64,000 bases of DNA from Agrobacterium genomosp. 13 str. CFBP 6927 (GTDB taxonomy: Bacteria; Pseudomonadota; Alphaproteobacteria; Rhizobiales; Rhizobiaceae). Under the pieces are notes generated by a model. It had not been told where the DNA came from and did not search any database. It saw only the letters and a list, made by a program, of their open reading frames with translations. Position 1 is the first letter of the stretch. Each line of letters begins with the position of its first letter. Shown here piece after piece: positions 1-10,275 of the stretch. The stretch lies in NCBI GenBank assembly GCA_900012615.1, contig LT009756.1, forward strand, positions 1,080,893 to 1,144,892. Reading direction: 5' to 3'. A program made the translations under genes and the position numbers.

Positions 1-957
1 GGCATTTTCAGCCGAAACGACCACGATCATGCCGACGCCGCAATTGAAGGTTCGCAGCATTTCCTTGGCTTCGACGCCGCCGGTTTTTGCCAGCCACGAA
101 AAGACGGCCGGAACCTTGATCGCGTCGAGATCGATTTCAGCTGCGAGATGCTTGGGCAGAACGCGCGGAATATTCTCCGGGAAACCGCCGCCGGTAATAT
201 GCGCCAGTGCCTTCAGCGCGCCGGTCTCGCGGATCGCCTTCAAAAGCGGCTTCACATAGATGCGGGTCGGCGTCAGCAGCGCTTCGCCGAGCTTCTTGCC
301 GTCGGCGAAGGGGGCAGGGGCGTCCCAGGCGAGGCCGGAGATGGATACGATCTTGCGCACCAGCGAGAAACCGTTCGAGTGCACGCCGGAGGATGAAAGC
401 CCGAGAATGACGTCGCCTTCGGAAATATCACCGGCCGGCAGAAGCTGGCCGCGTTCGGCAGCACCCACGGCAAAGCCTGCGAGATCGTAGTCGCCGTCGG
501 AATACATGCCGGGCATTTCAGCGGTTTCGCCGCCGATCAGCGCACAGCCGGATTCGCGGCAGCCGGCGGCAATGCCGGAAACGATCGCCGCACCCTGGTC
601 GGGGTCGAGCTTGCCGGTGGCGAAATAATCGAGGAAGAACAGCGGCTCCGCGCCCTGGACGACGAGATCGTTGACGCACATGGCGACGAGATCGATGCCG
701 ACGGTGTCATGATAGTCAGCATCGATGGCGATCTTCAGCTTGGTGCCGACGCCGTCATTGGCGGCCACCAGAACCGGATCGGTGAAGCCCGCGGCTTTCA
801 AATCGAACAGGCCGCCGAAGCCGCCGATTTCGCCATCCGCACCGGGACGCCGCGTTGAACGCACCGCCGGTTTGATCTTTTCGACCATCAGGTTGCCGGC
901 GTCGATATCCACACCTGCGTCACTATAGGTAAGACCGTTCTTGCCCGACTGGCTCAT
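1..957 (-). CDS. purM: Phosphoribosylformylglycinamidine cyclo-ligase (partial, C-terminus off the left edge)
   Basis: PurM makes aminoimidazole ribotide from FGAM with ATP, the fifth step of purine synthesis, in the cytosol. The 319 visible residues start [19 protein letters not shown] and include the family motifs [41 protein letters not shown] and the glycine-rich [17 protein letters not shown] full PurM is about 350 residues, so roughly 35 C-terminal residues lie outside. The start is the ATG at 957. The gene diverges from the AI-2E family gene across about 295 bp. Assignment is very secure. Confidence 0.97.
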   Translation of the reverse strand, partial: MSQSGKNGLTYSDAGVDIDAGNLMVEKIKPAVRSTRRPGADGEIGGFGGLFDLKAAGFTDPVLVAANDGVGTKLKIAIDADYHDTVGIDLVAMCVNDLVVQGAEPLFFLDYFATGKLDPDQGAAIVSGIAAGCRESGCALIGGETAEMPGMYSDGDYDLAGFAVGAAERGQLLPAGDISEGDVILGLSSSGVHSNGFSLVRKIVSISGLAWDAPAPFADGKKLGEALLTPTRIYVKPLLKAIRETGALKALAHITGGGFPENIPRVLPKHLAAEIDLDAIKVPAVFSWLAKTGGVEAKEMLRTFNCGVGMIVVVSAENA

Positions 958-1251
958 GGCTCTCGTCTCCGCTGGTTCCTTTGGCGTCGCCATTCGCACG
1001 GCACGGGGCCTGATGCAAGGGTTTGCGTGGCAAAAGCTCCGGTTTTTAACGGCTTTGCGAAGGTTTGACATTTTACCTGCCTCGGGTTTCTGGACCGGGA
1101 ATGGTCCGTGCAGGCTTGAAAACGGGCCCTCGATGCACCTGTCCGGCGCCTGCCTGCCAGACGCTGCCGGATTGCCGGTCTTGACCATGTGCACATGCGC
1201 ATCCTATCTCCATCATGGGCGGTTAAGGGACGGCGACAAGAGGATGAACGG

Positions 1252-2409
1252 ATGCAACCCCATGTGAGTGGTACGAACCTGCGCCGACAGGTGTTTTTCT
1301 GGATCGGCGTGCTTGCCGTCTTTATCCTTTTCCTGATGGTCTTCAGCTCCATTCTCCTGCCTTTCGTGGCGGGCATGGCGCTTGCCTATTTTCTCGATCC
1401 GGTCGCCGACTGGCTGGAACGGCGCGGCCTCAGCCGGTTGATGGCAACCGTCGTCATTCTCGTTTCCTTCGTGCTGATCTTCGCGCTGTCGCTCATCATC
1501 ATCATTCCGGTGATTGCCGCCCAGGCGTCGGAATTCATCACCCGAATCCCGCAATATATATCGTCCCTGCAGCAGCTGATCGCGGGTGCGGATACCAACC
1601 TCCTGCCTGATTGGGTGAGCAGCCAGATCAACTCGGTGAAGGAGAATTTTTCAAAGCTCCTGACGGAGGGCGCCGGCTTTATCGGCACCCTGCTGACGCA
1701 GATATGGAATTCCGGCAAATCGCTGGTCGACGTCGTGTCGCTGCTGGTCGTCACGCCCGTCGTCGCTTTCTATCTGCTGCTCGACTGGGACAGGATGATC
1801 GACAAGGTCGACAGCTGGATACCGCGCGACTACGTGCATACCGTCCGCCAGATCGCCCGCGACATGGACAATACGATTGCCGGTTTCGTGCGCGGGCAGG
1901 GGTCGCTCTGCCTTATCCTCGGCGTTTATTATGCTGTCGGCCTGTCGCTGGTGGGCCTCAATTTCGGCCTGCTGATCGGCCTTTTCTCCGGCCTCATCAG
2001 CTTTATCCCCTATATTGGTTCGATGGTCGGCCTCATCCTCGCCGTCGGCGTCGCCATCGTGCAGTTCTGGCCGGACTATATTTATGTCTTTCTGACGCTT
2101 GCCGTGTTCTTCTCCGGCCAGTTCATCGAGGGCAACATCCTCCAGCCGAAGCTCGTTGGCAAAAGCGTCGGCCTGCATCCGGTGTGGCTGATGTTTGCCC
2201 TGTTCGCTTTCGGCGCGCTTTTCGGCTTTGTCGGCCTTCTGGTTGCGGTGCCGGCCGCGGCGGCCGTCGGCGTGCTTGTCCGCTTCGCCTTGTCGCGGTA
2301 TCTTGAAAGCGATCTTTACCACGGACACGCCGCCAACCTTCCGTGGGAGGCCAACCCTGCCTTGGAAGAAAGGGAAACGTCCTCCACCAAGGCGGACGGT
2401 CAGGGCTGA
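1252..2409 (+). CDS. AI-2E family (PerM-type) membrane transporter
   Basis: 385-residue integral membrane protein of the AI-2E/UPF0118 family, whose members act as autoinducer exporters, Na+/H+ antiporters or permeases of unknown substrate. It has an early hydrophobic pair, a long extracytoplasmic segment (about residues 80-150) and a C-terminal helix bundle with the family-type stretch around SFIPYIGSMVGLILAVGVAI. The ATG at 1252 was preferred over an upstream in-frame ATG because it follows an AGAGGA-like ribosome site and starts at the conserved region. It ends 2 bases before hdaA, so the two are probably co-transcribed. Substrate cannot be told from sequence. Confidence 0.88.
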   Translation: MQPHVSGTNLRRQVFFWIGVLAVFILFLMVFSSILLPFVAGMALAYFLDPVADWLERRGLSRLMATVVILVSFVLIFALSLIIIIPVIAAQASEFITRIPQYISSLQQLIAGADTNLLPDWVSSQINSVKENFSKLLTEGAGFIGTLLTQIWNSGKSLVDVVSLLVVTPVVAFYLLLDWDRMIDKVDSWIPRDYVHTVRQIARDMDNTIAGFVRGQGSLCLILGVYYAVGLSLVGLNFGLLIGLFSGLISFIPYIGSMVGLILAVGVAIVQFWPDYIYVFLTLAVFFSGQFIEGNILQPKLVGKSVGLHPVWLMFALFAFGALFGFVGLLVAVPAAAAVGVLVRFALSRYLESDLYHGHAANLPWEANPALEERETSSTKADGQG

Positions 2410-2411
2410 CG

Positions 2412-3140
2412 ATGACTGACCAGATCAAAACCGACAACGCCCGGTCGAAGGCCGAGCAGCTGCCGCTCGTATTCTCGCACCAGGCCGCCTCCGGCAGGGA
2501 AGACCTTCTCGTATCCGCTTCGCTCGAGGCTGCGGTCAGCCTCGTTGATGAATGGCCGAATTGGCCATCGCCCGTGGTTGTGCTCGCCGGGCCGCCGGGT
2601 TCGGGGAAGTCGCATCTCGCCAATATCTGGAAAAACATCAGCGGCGCCGTGGAAATCCACCCGCAGGCCGGTGCGGATGCCGCGCGAGCGGCCGAGAGCG
2701 CACCGGTGCTTTTCGAAGATGCCGATCGCCGCGGTTTCGACGACACCGAACTCTTCCACGTCATCAACAGCGTGCGCCAGCACGGCAAGACGCTTCTGAT
2801 GACCAGCCGGCAATGGCCGGCCGCATGGCCGGTGACGCTGCCGGATCTGCGCTCGCGTCTCAAAGCCGTAACCGTGGTGGAGACCGGCGAGCCGGATGAG
2901 GGACTTCTGGCGCAGGTGCTGATGAAACTCTTTGCCGACCGTCAGCTTTACATGGATGACAAACTCATAGGTTACATCGTCAATAGAATGGAGCGTTCGC
3001 TCGATACGGCGCAGACGATCGTGGACCGGATCGACAGGCTGGCGCTCTCGCGTGGGACAAGGATTACCCGTCCGCTGGCGGCGGAAGTTCTCAACGCGAT
3101 GGAGAGTGCAGCGGTGGGCGAGGGGCTGGACGGCGATTGA
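2412..3140 (+). CDS. hdaA: DnaA regulatory inactivator HdaA
   Basis: 242-residue DnaA-related AAA+ protein. Family members bind the replisome clamp and stimulate ATP hydrolysis by DnaA, preventing re-initiation. Residues 16-21 (QLPLVF) match the beta-clamp binding motif at the expected N-terminal place, and the Walker A loop GPPGSGKS lies at about 60-67. There is no room for the DnaA helix-turn-helix domain, which fits HdaA rather than DnaA. The gene sits 2 bases after the AI-2E gene and about 50 bases before ppk. Confidence 0.93.
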   Translation: MTDQIKTDNARSKAEQLPLVFSHQAASGREDLLVSASLEAAVSLVDEWPNWPSPVVVLAGPPGSGKSHLANIWKNISGAVEIHPQAGADAARAAESAPVLFEDADRRGFDDTELFHVINSVRQHGKTLLMTSRQWPAAWPVTLPDLRSRLKAVTVVETGEPDEGLLAQVLMKLFADRQLYMDDKLIGYIVNRMERSLDTAQTIVDRIDRLALSRGTRITRPLAAEVLNAMESAAVGEGLDGD

Positions 3141-3193
3141 CTGTCACAGTTCCGTCGTCAAACTGTTATACGGGCAAGAAGGACGATCACGCG

Positions 3194-5440
3194 ATGCAGC
3201 AGGATCACGGGACGGAATTAGGTCAGGGGATGGAACAGGGCATGGACGCAGTAGCGCAGGACAATTTGGACAAGGTTCAGCCGGTGATCGAGGGCGAGAA
3301 CCTCTGGGACAGCCCCGCCCGTTTCATCAACCGCGAATTCTCCTGGCTGCAGTTCAACCGCCGTGTTCTGGAAGAAACGCTGAATACGGATCACCCGCTT
3401 CTGGAGCGGCTGCGTTTTCTCTCCATCTCCGCCGCCAATCTTGACGAGTTCTTCATGGTTCGTGTCGCCGGCCTTGAAGGGCAGGTGCGCCAGAAGATCA
3501 CGGTCAAGACGCCCGATGGCAAGACGCCGGCCGAGCAGCTGGAAGACATTCTGAAGGAAATCGACAATCTGCAGATGGAGCAGCAGGCCTCGCTTGCCGT
3601 TCTGCAGCAATATCTCGCCAAGGAAGACATCTTCGTCGTGCGCCCTGCGGCACTTTCCGATGCGGATCGGACCTGGCTGGGCACGGAATTCGAGGAACGC
3701 ATTTTCCCGGTGCTGACGCCGCTGTCCATCGACCCTGCGCACCCGTTCCCGTTCATTCCGAACCTCGGCTTCTCCATGGGCCTGCAGCTCGACAGCGTCA
3801 ATGGCCGCGAGCCGATGACCGCGCTTCTGCGCCTGCCGCCGGCGCTCGACCGTTTCGTGCGTCTGCCGGATGACAGGAACGCCATCCGCTACATCACGCT
3901 TGAAGATGTGGTGGGCCTGTTCATTCACCGGCTTTATCCCGGCTATACGGTGCGTGGTTTCGGCACCTTCCGCATCATCCGCGACAGCGATATCGAAGTG
4001 GAGGAAGAGGCGGAAGATCTGGTCCGTTTCTTTGAAAGCGCCCTGAAGCGCCGTCGCCGCGGCTCCGTTATCCGCATCGAGACTGACAGCGAAATGCCGC
4101 AGTCGCTGCGCCAGTTCGTGGTGCACGAACTTGGCGTGCCGGATAATCGCGTCGCCGTTCTGCCCGGCCTTCTCGCACTCAACACCATTTCGGAAATCGT
4201 GCGGGCGCCGCGCGACGACCTGAAATTCGAACCCTACAACGCCCGTTTCCCCGAGCGCGTGCGCGAACATGCCGGCGATTGCCTCGCCGCCATCCGCGAA
4301 AAGGACATGGTGGTTCACCACCCCTATGAAAGCTTCGACGTGGTTGTGCAGTTCCTGCTGCAGGCCGCACGCGACCCCGACGTGCTTGCCATCAAGCAGA
4401 CGCTTTATCGCACCTCCAATGACAGCCCGATCGTTCGCGCGCTGATCGACGCGGCCGAAGCGGGTAAGTCCGTCACCGCGCTGGTGGAGCTGAAGGCACG
4501 TTTCGATGAAGAAGCCAATATCCGCTGGGCGCGCGACCTGGAGCGAGCCGGCGTGCAGGTGGTGTTCGGCTTCATCGAACTGAAGACCCATGCCAAGATG
4601 TCGATGGTGGTGCGCCGCGAAGACGGCAAGCTCCGGACCTATTGCCACCTCGGCACCGGCAACTATCACCCGATCACGGCCAAGATTTATACCGACCTTT
4701 CCTTCTTCACCTGCAACCCGAAGATCGCCCATGACATGGCGAATATCTTCAACTTCATCACCGGTTATGGCGAACCGGAAGAAGGCATGAAGCTCGCGAT
4801 TTCGCCCTATACGCTGCGCTCGCGCATCGTGAAGCACATCAATGAAGAGATCGAACACGCCAAGCGCGGCGCGCCTGCGGCGATCTGGATGAAGATGAAT
4901 TCGCTGGTCGATCCTGAAATCATCGATTCCCTTTACCGTGCCAGTGCAGCCGGTGTGGAAATCGATCTTGTGGTGCGCGGCATCTGCTGCCTGCGTCCGC
5001 AGGTGCCGGGCCTGTCGGACAATATCCGCGTTAAATCGATCGTCGGCCGCTTCCTGGAGCACAGCCGCATCTTCTGCTTCGGTAATGGTTTCGGCCTGCC
5101 TTCCGACAAGGCGCTGGTCTATATCGGCTCCGCCGACATGATGCCGCGCAACCTCGATCGCCGTGTGGAAACGCTGGTGCCGCTCACCAACCCCACCGTG
5201 CACGAGCAGGTTCTTTCACAGATTATGCTGGGCAATCTCATTGACAACCAGCAGAGCTACGAGATACTTGCGGACGGAACGTCGAGGCGCATCGAGGTGC
5301 GTAAAGGCGAAGAACCGTTCAACGCGCAGCACTATTTCATGACCAATCCCAGCCTTTCCGGACGTGGTGAAGCCTTGAAATCCAGTGCGCCCAAATTGAT
5401 TGCCGGGTTGATTTCGTCCCGCAAGAAACAGGCTGAATGA
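3194..5440 (+). CDS. ppk: Polyphosphate kinase 1
   Basis: Makes inorganic polyphosphate reversibly from ATP. With the ATG at 3194 (AAGAAGGA just upstream) the protein has 748 residues; a longer TTG start at 3137 lacks such support. The sequence shows the PPK1 N-domain ([18 protein letters not shown]) and the phospholipase-D-like catalytic half. His466 in KTHAK and His485 in CHLGTGNYH are 19 residues apart, the same spacing as the phospho-accepting His435/His454 of E. coli PPK. It overlaps ppx by 4 bases (ATGA), so synthesis and hydrolysis of polyP are translationally coupled. Confidence 0.97.
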   Translation: MQQDHGTELGQGMEQGMDAVAQDNLDKVQPVIEGENLWDSPARFINREFSWLQFNRRVLEETLNTDHPLLERLRFLSISAANLDEFFMVRVAGLEGQVRQKITVKTPDGKTPAEQLEDILKEIDNLQMEQQASLAVLQQYLAKEDIFVVRPAALSDADRTWLGTEFEERIFPVLTPLSIDPAHPFPFIPNLGFSMGLQLDSVNGREPMTALLRLPPALDRFVRLPDDRNAIRYITLEDVVGLFIHRLYPGYTVRGFGTFRIIRDSDIEVEEEAEDLVRFFESALKRRRRGSVIRIETDSEMPQSLRQFVVHELGVPDNRVAVLPGLLALNTISEIVRAPRDDLKFEPYNARFPERVREHAGDCLAAIREKDMVVHHPYESFDVVVQFLLQAARDPDVLAIKQTLYRTSNDSPIVRALIDAAEAGKSVTALVELKARFDEEANIRWARDLERAGVQVVFGFIELKTHAKMSMVVRREDGKLRTYCHLGTGNYHPITAKIYTDLSFFTCNPKIAHDMANIFNFITGYGEPEEGMKLAISPYTLRSRIVKHINEEIEHAKRGAPAAIWMKMNSLVDPEIIDSLYRASAAGVEIDLVVRGICCLRPQVPGLSDNIRVKSIVGRFLEHSRIFCFGNGFGLPSDKALVYIGSADMMPRNLDRRVETLVPLTNPTVHEQVLSQIMLGNLIDNQQSYEILADGTSRRIEVRKGEEPFNAQHYFMTNPSLSGRGEALKSSAPKLIAGLISSRKKQAE

Positions 5441-6960
5441 CTCGATCAGAAGCACAGGGGCGGCTGACCGGCCTTGCCCCCGTTTCCGTCATAGATATTG
5501 GTTCGAACTCCGTTCGTCTCGTCGTATATGAAGGCCTCTCCCGCGCGCCCGCCGTGCTGTTCAACGAAAAGGTCCTTTGCGGTCTCGGCAAGGGGCTGGC
5601 GCTGACGGGCCGCATGCATGAGGAAGGTGTTGGCCGGGCATTGATGGCCCTACGGCGCTTCCATGCGCTTTCCGAACAGGCGCAGGCGCAGCAGCTCTAC
5701 GTGCTGGCAACGGCGGCAGCGCGTGAAGCGGAAAACGGGCCGGATTTCATCCGCGAAGCCGAAGCGATCCTCGGTTGCGAGATCGAGGTGCTGTCAGGCG
5801 AGAAGGAAGCGCTTTATTCCGCCTATGGCGTTATCAGCGGTTTCCACGAGCCGGATGGCATTGCCGGCGACCTGGGCGGTGGTTCGCTTGAACTCATCGA
5901 CATCAAGGGCAAAAGCTGCGGCGAGGGCATCACCCTGCCGCTCGGCGGCCTGCGACTGTCGGAGCAATCGGACGGCTCGCTGGAAAAAGCCGCGACCATT
6001 GCCAGAAAACACGTCAAATCCTTCGCAAAACTTCTGTCCGCGGGCGAGGGGCGTACCTTTTATGCCGTGGGCGGCACATGGCGAAATATCGCCAAGCTGC
6101 ACATGGAAATCACCGGCTATCCGCTGCACATGATGCAGGGTTACGAATTGCCGCTGGAAGAAATGCTGAATTTTCTGGAAGAGGTTATCGTCTCCAGGGA
6201 CAGCAAGGACCCGGCCTGGCAGGCGGTATCCAAGAACCGCCGTTCGCTGCTGCCCTTCGGCGCCATCGCCATGCGTGAAGTTCTGAAGGTCATGAAACCG
6301 GCAAAGATCGCCTTCTCGGCGCAGGGCGTGCGCGAAGGTTATCTCTATTCGCTCCTGACGGAGACCGAGCGGGATTCCGATCCGCTGCTGGTCACCGCCG
6401 ACGAACTTGCCATTCTGCGCGCCCGTTCGCCTGAACATGCACGTGAACTGGCGGACTGGAGCGGCCGCACTTTCCCGGTCTTCGGTATCGAAGAGACGGA
6501 AGAGGAAAGCCGTTACCGGCAGGCGGCCTGCCTTCTGGCCGATATCAGCTGGCGCGCCCATCCAGACTATCGTGGCCTGCAGGCATTGAACATCATCGCC
6601 CATTCCTCCTTCGTGGCGATCACCCATCCGGGCCGCGCCTATATCGCGCTTGCCAATTATTACCGTTTCGAGGGGCTGAACGACAACGGCACCACCCAAC
6701 CGCTCGCAGCCATGGCTGGCGATCGCCTGCTGGAGCTGGGGAAACTTCTCGGCGGCCTGCTGCGCGTCGTCTACCTCTTCTCGGCTTCGATGCCTGGCGT
6801 CGTCGACCACCTGAAATTCCGCAAATCCACCAATCCGGATGTGGACCTGGAATTCGTCGTACCGCATGATTATTGCGATTTCGCTGGTGAGCGTCTGGAC
6901 GGACGTTTGCAGCAGCTTGCGAAGCTGACGGGCAAGCGGCTGGCATTCGTGTTCGAGTAA
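5437..6960 (+). CDS. ppx: Exopolyphosphatase (Ppx/GppA family)
   Basis: 507-residue actin-fold phosphatase that removes terminal phosphate from polyphosphate and, in this family, may also cleave pppGpp. The phosphate-1 loop is visible as [15 protein letters not shown], the second loop as [14 protein letters not shown], and LPLGGLRL follows; the C-terminal third resembles the HD-like Ppx domain. The start overlaps the ppk stop by 4 bases. No other reading is likely; ppx versus gppA rests mainly on the ppk neighbour. Confidence 0.95.
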   Translation: MTRSEAQGRLTGLAPVSVIDIGSNSVRLVVYEGLSRAPAVLFNEKVLCGLGKGLALTGRMHEEGVGRALMALRRFHALSEQAQAQQLYVLATAAAREAENGPDFIREAEAILGCEIEVLSGEKEALYSAYGVISGFHEPDGIAGDLGGGSLELIDIKGKSCGEGITLPLGGLRLSEQSDGSLEKAATIARKHVKSFAKLLSAGEGRTFYAVGGTWRNIAKLHMEITGYPLHMMQGYELPLEEMLNFLEEVIVSRDSKDPAWQAVSKNRRSLLPFGAIAMREVLKVMKPAKIAFSAQGVREGYLYSLLTETERDSDPLLVTADELAILRARSPEHARELADWSGRTFPVFGIEETEEESRYRQAACLLADISWRAHPDYRGLQALNIIAHSSFVAITHPGRAYIALANYYRFEGLNDNGTTQPLAAMAGDRLLELGKLLGGLLRVVYLFSASMPGVVDHLKFRKSTNPDVDLEFVVPHDYCDFAGERLDGRLQQLAKLTGKRLAFVFE

Positions 6961-7023
6961 CGAACGGATGTTTTTTCGTTTGCGCCTGCAGCAATCGCCG
7001 GCCGGAACAGTTGTAACGACGCG

Positions 7024-7656
7024 CTAGGACCAGCGCTCGCAAAAGGCTTCGATATCGCTTGATTGAAAGTCGCTAAGCCGCGCGATGATCGTTTCGAACG
7101 GCCAGTCCCACCAGGCGATTGCAGTGAGCGTCTCCGCGATACGCCGTGAAAATCGCTCGCGAATGATTTTTGCGGGAACGCCACCGACGATCGTGTAGGC
7201 CGGCACGTCCTTGGTGACGACAGCGCCGGCTGCCAGCACGGCGCCGTTCCCAATTTTCACGCCCGGCAACACAATGACCCCGTGACCAATCCACACATCG
7301 TGACCGATGATGGCGCGGTCCTGTTTGCGCTGATCGAAAAAGGCGTCGTCGCGGACAGCATCTGTTGCGTAATATTCCGGGCAGTAGCTGAAACGATGCA
7401 TGGACGGTCTATCCATCGGATGGTTTGGCGCTCCTATCCTCACGTCCGCAGCGATGGCGCAGAATTTTCCAATGGTCGCATCTCCGACCATGCATCGGGG
7501 GCCAAGATAGGAGTAATTTCCGAGTTCCACATTGTGCAGGGAGGTATCCGCCAAAATTTCGCAACATCTACCGATAGCTGCATCTCTGATGCTCGCGGTG
7601 GGATGGATGACGGTTTCTGCGATTTTTGGACGGTTGATTTGTGCAGTCGAATCCAT
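7024..7656 (-). CDS. Hexapeptide-repeat (LbH) acetyltransferase, phosphonate-associated/CAT-like
   Basis: 210-residue left-handed beta-helix acyltransferase. Imperfect hexapeptide repeats run from about residue 17 ([16 protein letters not shown]) through [15 protein letters not shown], and the XAT-type core [20 protein letters not shown] with catalytic His is present. The [20 protein letters not shown] tail is typical. The overall shape, including the NHPMDRP and [17 protein letters not shown] stretches, resembles the family linked to phosphonate metabolism, but no phn genes are nearby. GGAGG lies 5 bases upstream of the ATG. The acyl acceptor is unknown. Confidence 0.88.
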   Translation of the reverse strand: MDSTAQINRPKIAETVIHPTASIRDAAIGRCCEILADTSLHNVELGNYSYLGPRCMVGDATIGKFCAIAADVRIGAPNHPMDRPSMHRFSYCPEYYATDAVRDDAFFDQRKQDRAIIGHDVWIGHGVIVLPGVKIGNGAVLAAGAVVTKDVPAYTIVGGVPAKIIRERFSRRIAETLTAIAWWDWPFETIIARLSDFQSSDIEAFCERWS

Positions 7657-7791
7657 TCCAGCCTCCGGATTTGCGCCTGCTTAGCCGGGGATGATGAAGG
7701 CTCTGTGACGTGAGACTGCCAGATAAGCCCGACCTTGCCGGGCTACTGCGTGTCGCCCGAAACTATGCTTTCAGGCAGAAGGGCAGCGCGG

Positions 7792-8139
7792 TCAGCCGCC
7801 TGAAACATCCGCAGCAGCGTCTTTCTTTTTCCAGTAATGGTCGGATATGTTTTGAGCGTTCCTGATGAGGTGGGCTGCAACTTCGGGGTCCCCGCCCTGG
7901 AATGTTCCCCTGTTGGCGCCGCATAACAACAGGAAAAGCTGCTGATGTGCGACGGCGGCAAAATACTCATAGGCGGGCGGCTGTATTTCTGAGCCAATGC
8001 TCTGGAGTTCCTCGGCGGCCTGTTTGCTGGCGCGCTCAAGTGCTGCGTCAATTGCAGCCACCATAGCCTCTTCTGTCCGTTCCACTATATTCTGTGCCTG
8101 CCGTTCGGCGGGCGTCAGGACAGGACAGCTATCATTCAT
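7792..8139 (-). CDS. Small hypothetical protein (115 aa)
   Basis: Not recognised. A soluble, alanine- and glutamate-rich protein that is probably mostly helical; there is no signal peptide or membrane segment. AGGAG sits 9 bases before the ATG, which supports translation. Residues 30-50 (AAIDAALERASKQAAEELQSI) could form an amphipathic helix, and HQQLFLLLCGANRGTFQGGDP follows a tyrosine-rich segment. It lies alone between the acetyltransferase and a YunG-like gene, all leftward, with gaps of about 135 bases on each side. Confidence 0.6.
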   Translation of the reverse strand: MNDSCPVLTPAERQAQNIVERTEEAMVAAIDAALERASKQAAEELQSIGSEIQPPAYEYFAAVAHQQLFLLLCGANRGTFQGGDPEVAAHLIRNAQNISDHYWKKKDAAADVSGG

Positions 8140-8276
8140 CGGACATATCTCCTCGCTGCGTCTCGTTTTGCGAGCCGATACTATCGCATGGATTGTGTCC
8201 GCTTTGCGGGGAAAGCCTCAAATAATGCGTTCAAACCGCAACAACCGGTAGGCGACCGGCATCGATGTGTGAGCGG

Positions 8277-8624
8277 TCAGCCGTGTCCCAGCGCCTTCCT
8301 GATGCAAGCGCTGAGATAGGCATATTGCAGTGGCGTGATCCTCGCCATCGCCTCGGTGCGGGTGGCCGGCCTATCCTGATAACCGACGGGGACATCGAAC
8401 TGGGCGAAGGTGAAATCCCAGCGAATGTCCTCGATGATATTGTAAAAATGGTCCGCGCCGCTGACGGCAGTTTTGGCGAGTTCGCCACCGAAAATATCCT
8501 GAACCACCAGCGCTGTGACGCCGCCCTGTCCCCGGGCGGGGTTTTCGCGCGACCAGAGGGTGCTGGTCTCGCCCGACCAGCTTTTCCTTAAGGCATAATA
8601 GAGTCGTTCGGCATGGTCCTGCAT
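8277..8624 (-). CDS. YunG-like protein
   Basis: 115-residue cytosolic protein starting MQDHAERLYYALRKSWSGET. The pattern ALRKSWSxETS..W....PARGQGGVTALVVQDIFGGEL, then HFYNxI and a closing GxQDR, matches the YunG family, whose function is not established. The start at 8624 was chosen because the family begins about ten residues before the RKSW motif; a longer frame reaching 8915 would run through the phytase-like gene. Role unknown. Confidence 0.75.
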   Translation of the reverse strand: MQDHAERLYYALRKSWSGETSTLWSRENPARGQGGVTALVVQDIFGGELAKTAVSGADHFYNIIEDIRWDFTFAQFDVPVGYQDRPATRTEAMARITPLQYAYLSACIRKALGHG

Positions 8625-8747
8625 TTGGGTCTTTCCTGTTTCGGAACCGCGTTCCGGGTCAGGCATGGTCAGAGGAGAAACGGAGCGCCGCGCAGCCTGT
8701 GAAGGCGGTGGGACGCTCCGACCGTTGAATTCGCACCAGGTGCGGAC

Positions 8748-8777
8748 GGTGCCGGAATGGATTCCGGCACCTTTTTT
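8748..8777 (+). terminator. Hairpin with T-tract just past the phytase-like gene
   Basis: Eleven-base perfect arms GGTGCCGGAAT/ATTCCGGCACC at 8748-8758 and 8761-8771 with a 2-base loop, followed on the plus strand by six T. On the minus strand, where the adjacent gene ends, the hairpin immediately follows the stop codon but lacks a downstream U-tract. It may stop leftward transcription weakly or block rightward antisense transcription. Confidence 0.6.
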
Positions 8778-10134
8778 ACTTCGCGTCGAGCAGGTCCTTG
8801 ACCTCAAGCAGGACGAACTCGTTGTCATCGGCCTTGTCCAGCGCACGGCCGGCGGAGAAGGGCAGGTTGTTGTCGTTGCCGACGATGATATGCGTGGCGT
8901 CAACGCGATCGACATTCTCGATGGTGACGAAAGGCATGTCGTAGAAACTATTGCTGCCGCCCTGACGCTTCTTGTTATCAGGATCGGAGATTTTCAGCAG
9001 ATCGATATAGCCGATCTTGCGCGCGGCCTTGCCGACATTGGCGTCATTGAACTCGATCTTGTAGATGCGCTTGACCTTGGAGGGCACGGCAAAGCAGTTT
9101 GCTTCCGGCTTCTTCGGGTCGGCGCAGGCCTTGTCGGCGGTGCCGGCGCCATTGTCACGCTCGATGACCAGCGCCGTGCTGTCGTCCAGCATATTGAAGT
9201 CGCCGATGGCTTCGCCGCCTTGGGCCAAGGGGTAAAGCCAGGTGCGGCCGGTCCATTCCTTCTTGGCGGTGTCGAGTTCGATGATGCGCAGTGCGGTCGA
9301 ACCGTCTTCGGTTTTCTCCACCTGGCCGTCGGCGGTGTAGAGCGGGCCTTCGAGAAGGCCATAGAGCCTGGAGCCGTCCTTGGAGAGCGCCATGCCTTCA
9401 TAACCGCCTGAACGCTTCAGGTTGAAAGCCGGCATTTTCTGCGTCGGGTTGCCGGGCAGTGCCAGGGTCGGATGATCCGGGGACTTCACCTCGATGTCGC
9501 CAGCCTTGGTGGTGATGACGTCGGTCAACTTGCCGTCGCGGGTGAATTTCAGGATGTAAGGCCCGAATTCCTCGCCCACCCAGAAACCATCGGCAACCGG
9601 CTGAATGGATTCAACGTCGAAATCCGCACCCGTCAGGTAACGCTTGCTCGAGCCTTCCAGAACGATCGGGAAGGGTGCCTTCATATCAGGGTCGGAGAGG
9701 AACACGGTTTCAAGCGCATTGACCTTGCCGGCGTCCCAGTCGAATTTCAGATGGTGAAGCATCAGCATGGCGTCGCTGGAATTGAGCTTGGAACCGAAAC
9801 CATTGTCGGAAAGGCTCCAGAAGCTGCCGTCGGCCATGGCCTTGATGCCGGAAAAGCCCTGCATGGGCTGGCCGTTGAACGGCATGGAAAGGCCGGTCAG
9901 GCGCACACCGTCCTTGCCGGGCACGGTGCCGAGACCTTCAGCGCGCTTGCGGTCGGCCGTCGTGAACTTGGCGGAGGTCTTGAGGTGCTCCGGTGCATCG
10001 GCGGGTGCTGCGATGATGGTATTGGCCGGCAGAATGGCGTGGGAGACCAGCTTTGCCGGAAACTCCTTCTCAACCGCATGCGAAGCGGTGGCGAGCGCAA
10101 GAAGAGCGCAGGAGGCGAAAAGAACGTGCTTCAT
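8776..10134 (-). CDS. Secreted esterase-like/phytase-like protein
   Basis: 452-residue exported protein with a clear Sec signal peptide (MKHVLFASCALLALATASHA, cleavage near residue 20). The mature part matches the phytase-like domain found in alkaline-phosphatase-linked beta-propellers: GFSGIKAMADGSFWSLSDNGFG, then ADFDVESIQPVADGFWVGEEFGPY, and GYEGMALSKDGSRLYGLLEGPL. Related proteins are annotated as esterase-like activity of phytase; the substrate is not established. Its lone position with its own hairpin suggests a single-gene unit. Confidence 0.85.
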   Translation of the reverse strand: MKHVLFASCALLALATASHAVEKEFPAKLVSHAILPANTIIAAPADAPEHLKTSAKFTTADRKRAEGLGTVPGKDGVRLTGLSMPFNGQPMQGFSGIKAMADGSFWSLSDNGFGSKLNSSDAMLMLHHLKFDWDAGKVNALETVFLSDPDMKAPFPIVLEGSSKRYLTGADFDVESIQPVADGFWVGEEFGPYILKFTRDGKLTDVITTKAGDIEVKSPDHPTLALPGNPTQKMPAFNLKRSGGYEGMALSKDGSRLYGLLEGPLYTADGQVEKTEDGSTALRIIELDTAKKEWTGRTWLYPLAQGGEAIGDFNMLDDSTALVIERDNGAGTADKACADPKKPEANCFAVPSKVKRIYKIEFNDANVGKAARKIGYIDLLKISDPDNKKRQGGSNSFYDMPFVTIENVDRVDATHIIVGNDNNLPFSAGRALDKADDNEFVLLEVKDLLDAK

Positions 10135-10275
10135 GATGGAGACCCCTCATTTCCTGTTGAAGACAGGATTGAGGCGATATGGTCGTCGCATGACAGGCAG
10201 GTGATTGTCGTTTGAAGCTTTGATGAATTTTGATGACGATGTCCTAAAAAGCCAGTATTGCCCCCGCGTCTTGGC

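Noticed and set aside
3218..5203. Long ORF antisense to ppk (661 aa)
   Set aside because: Frame mirrors the ppk codon pattern in GC-rich DNA, has no ribosome site or recognised domain, and the gene on the other strand is certain. The same applies to the long antisense frames over aspS (14792-17014), parC (22523-24472), glyA (30598-32322), hppA (38280-40589) and the SBP gene (55321-57090).
8748..8777. Hairpin as a leftward terminator of the phytase-like gene
   Set aside because: Its U-tract lies on the plus-strand side, so it is not a standard terminator for the leftward gene; kept only as a plus-strand hairpin of unclear role.
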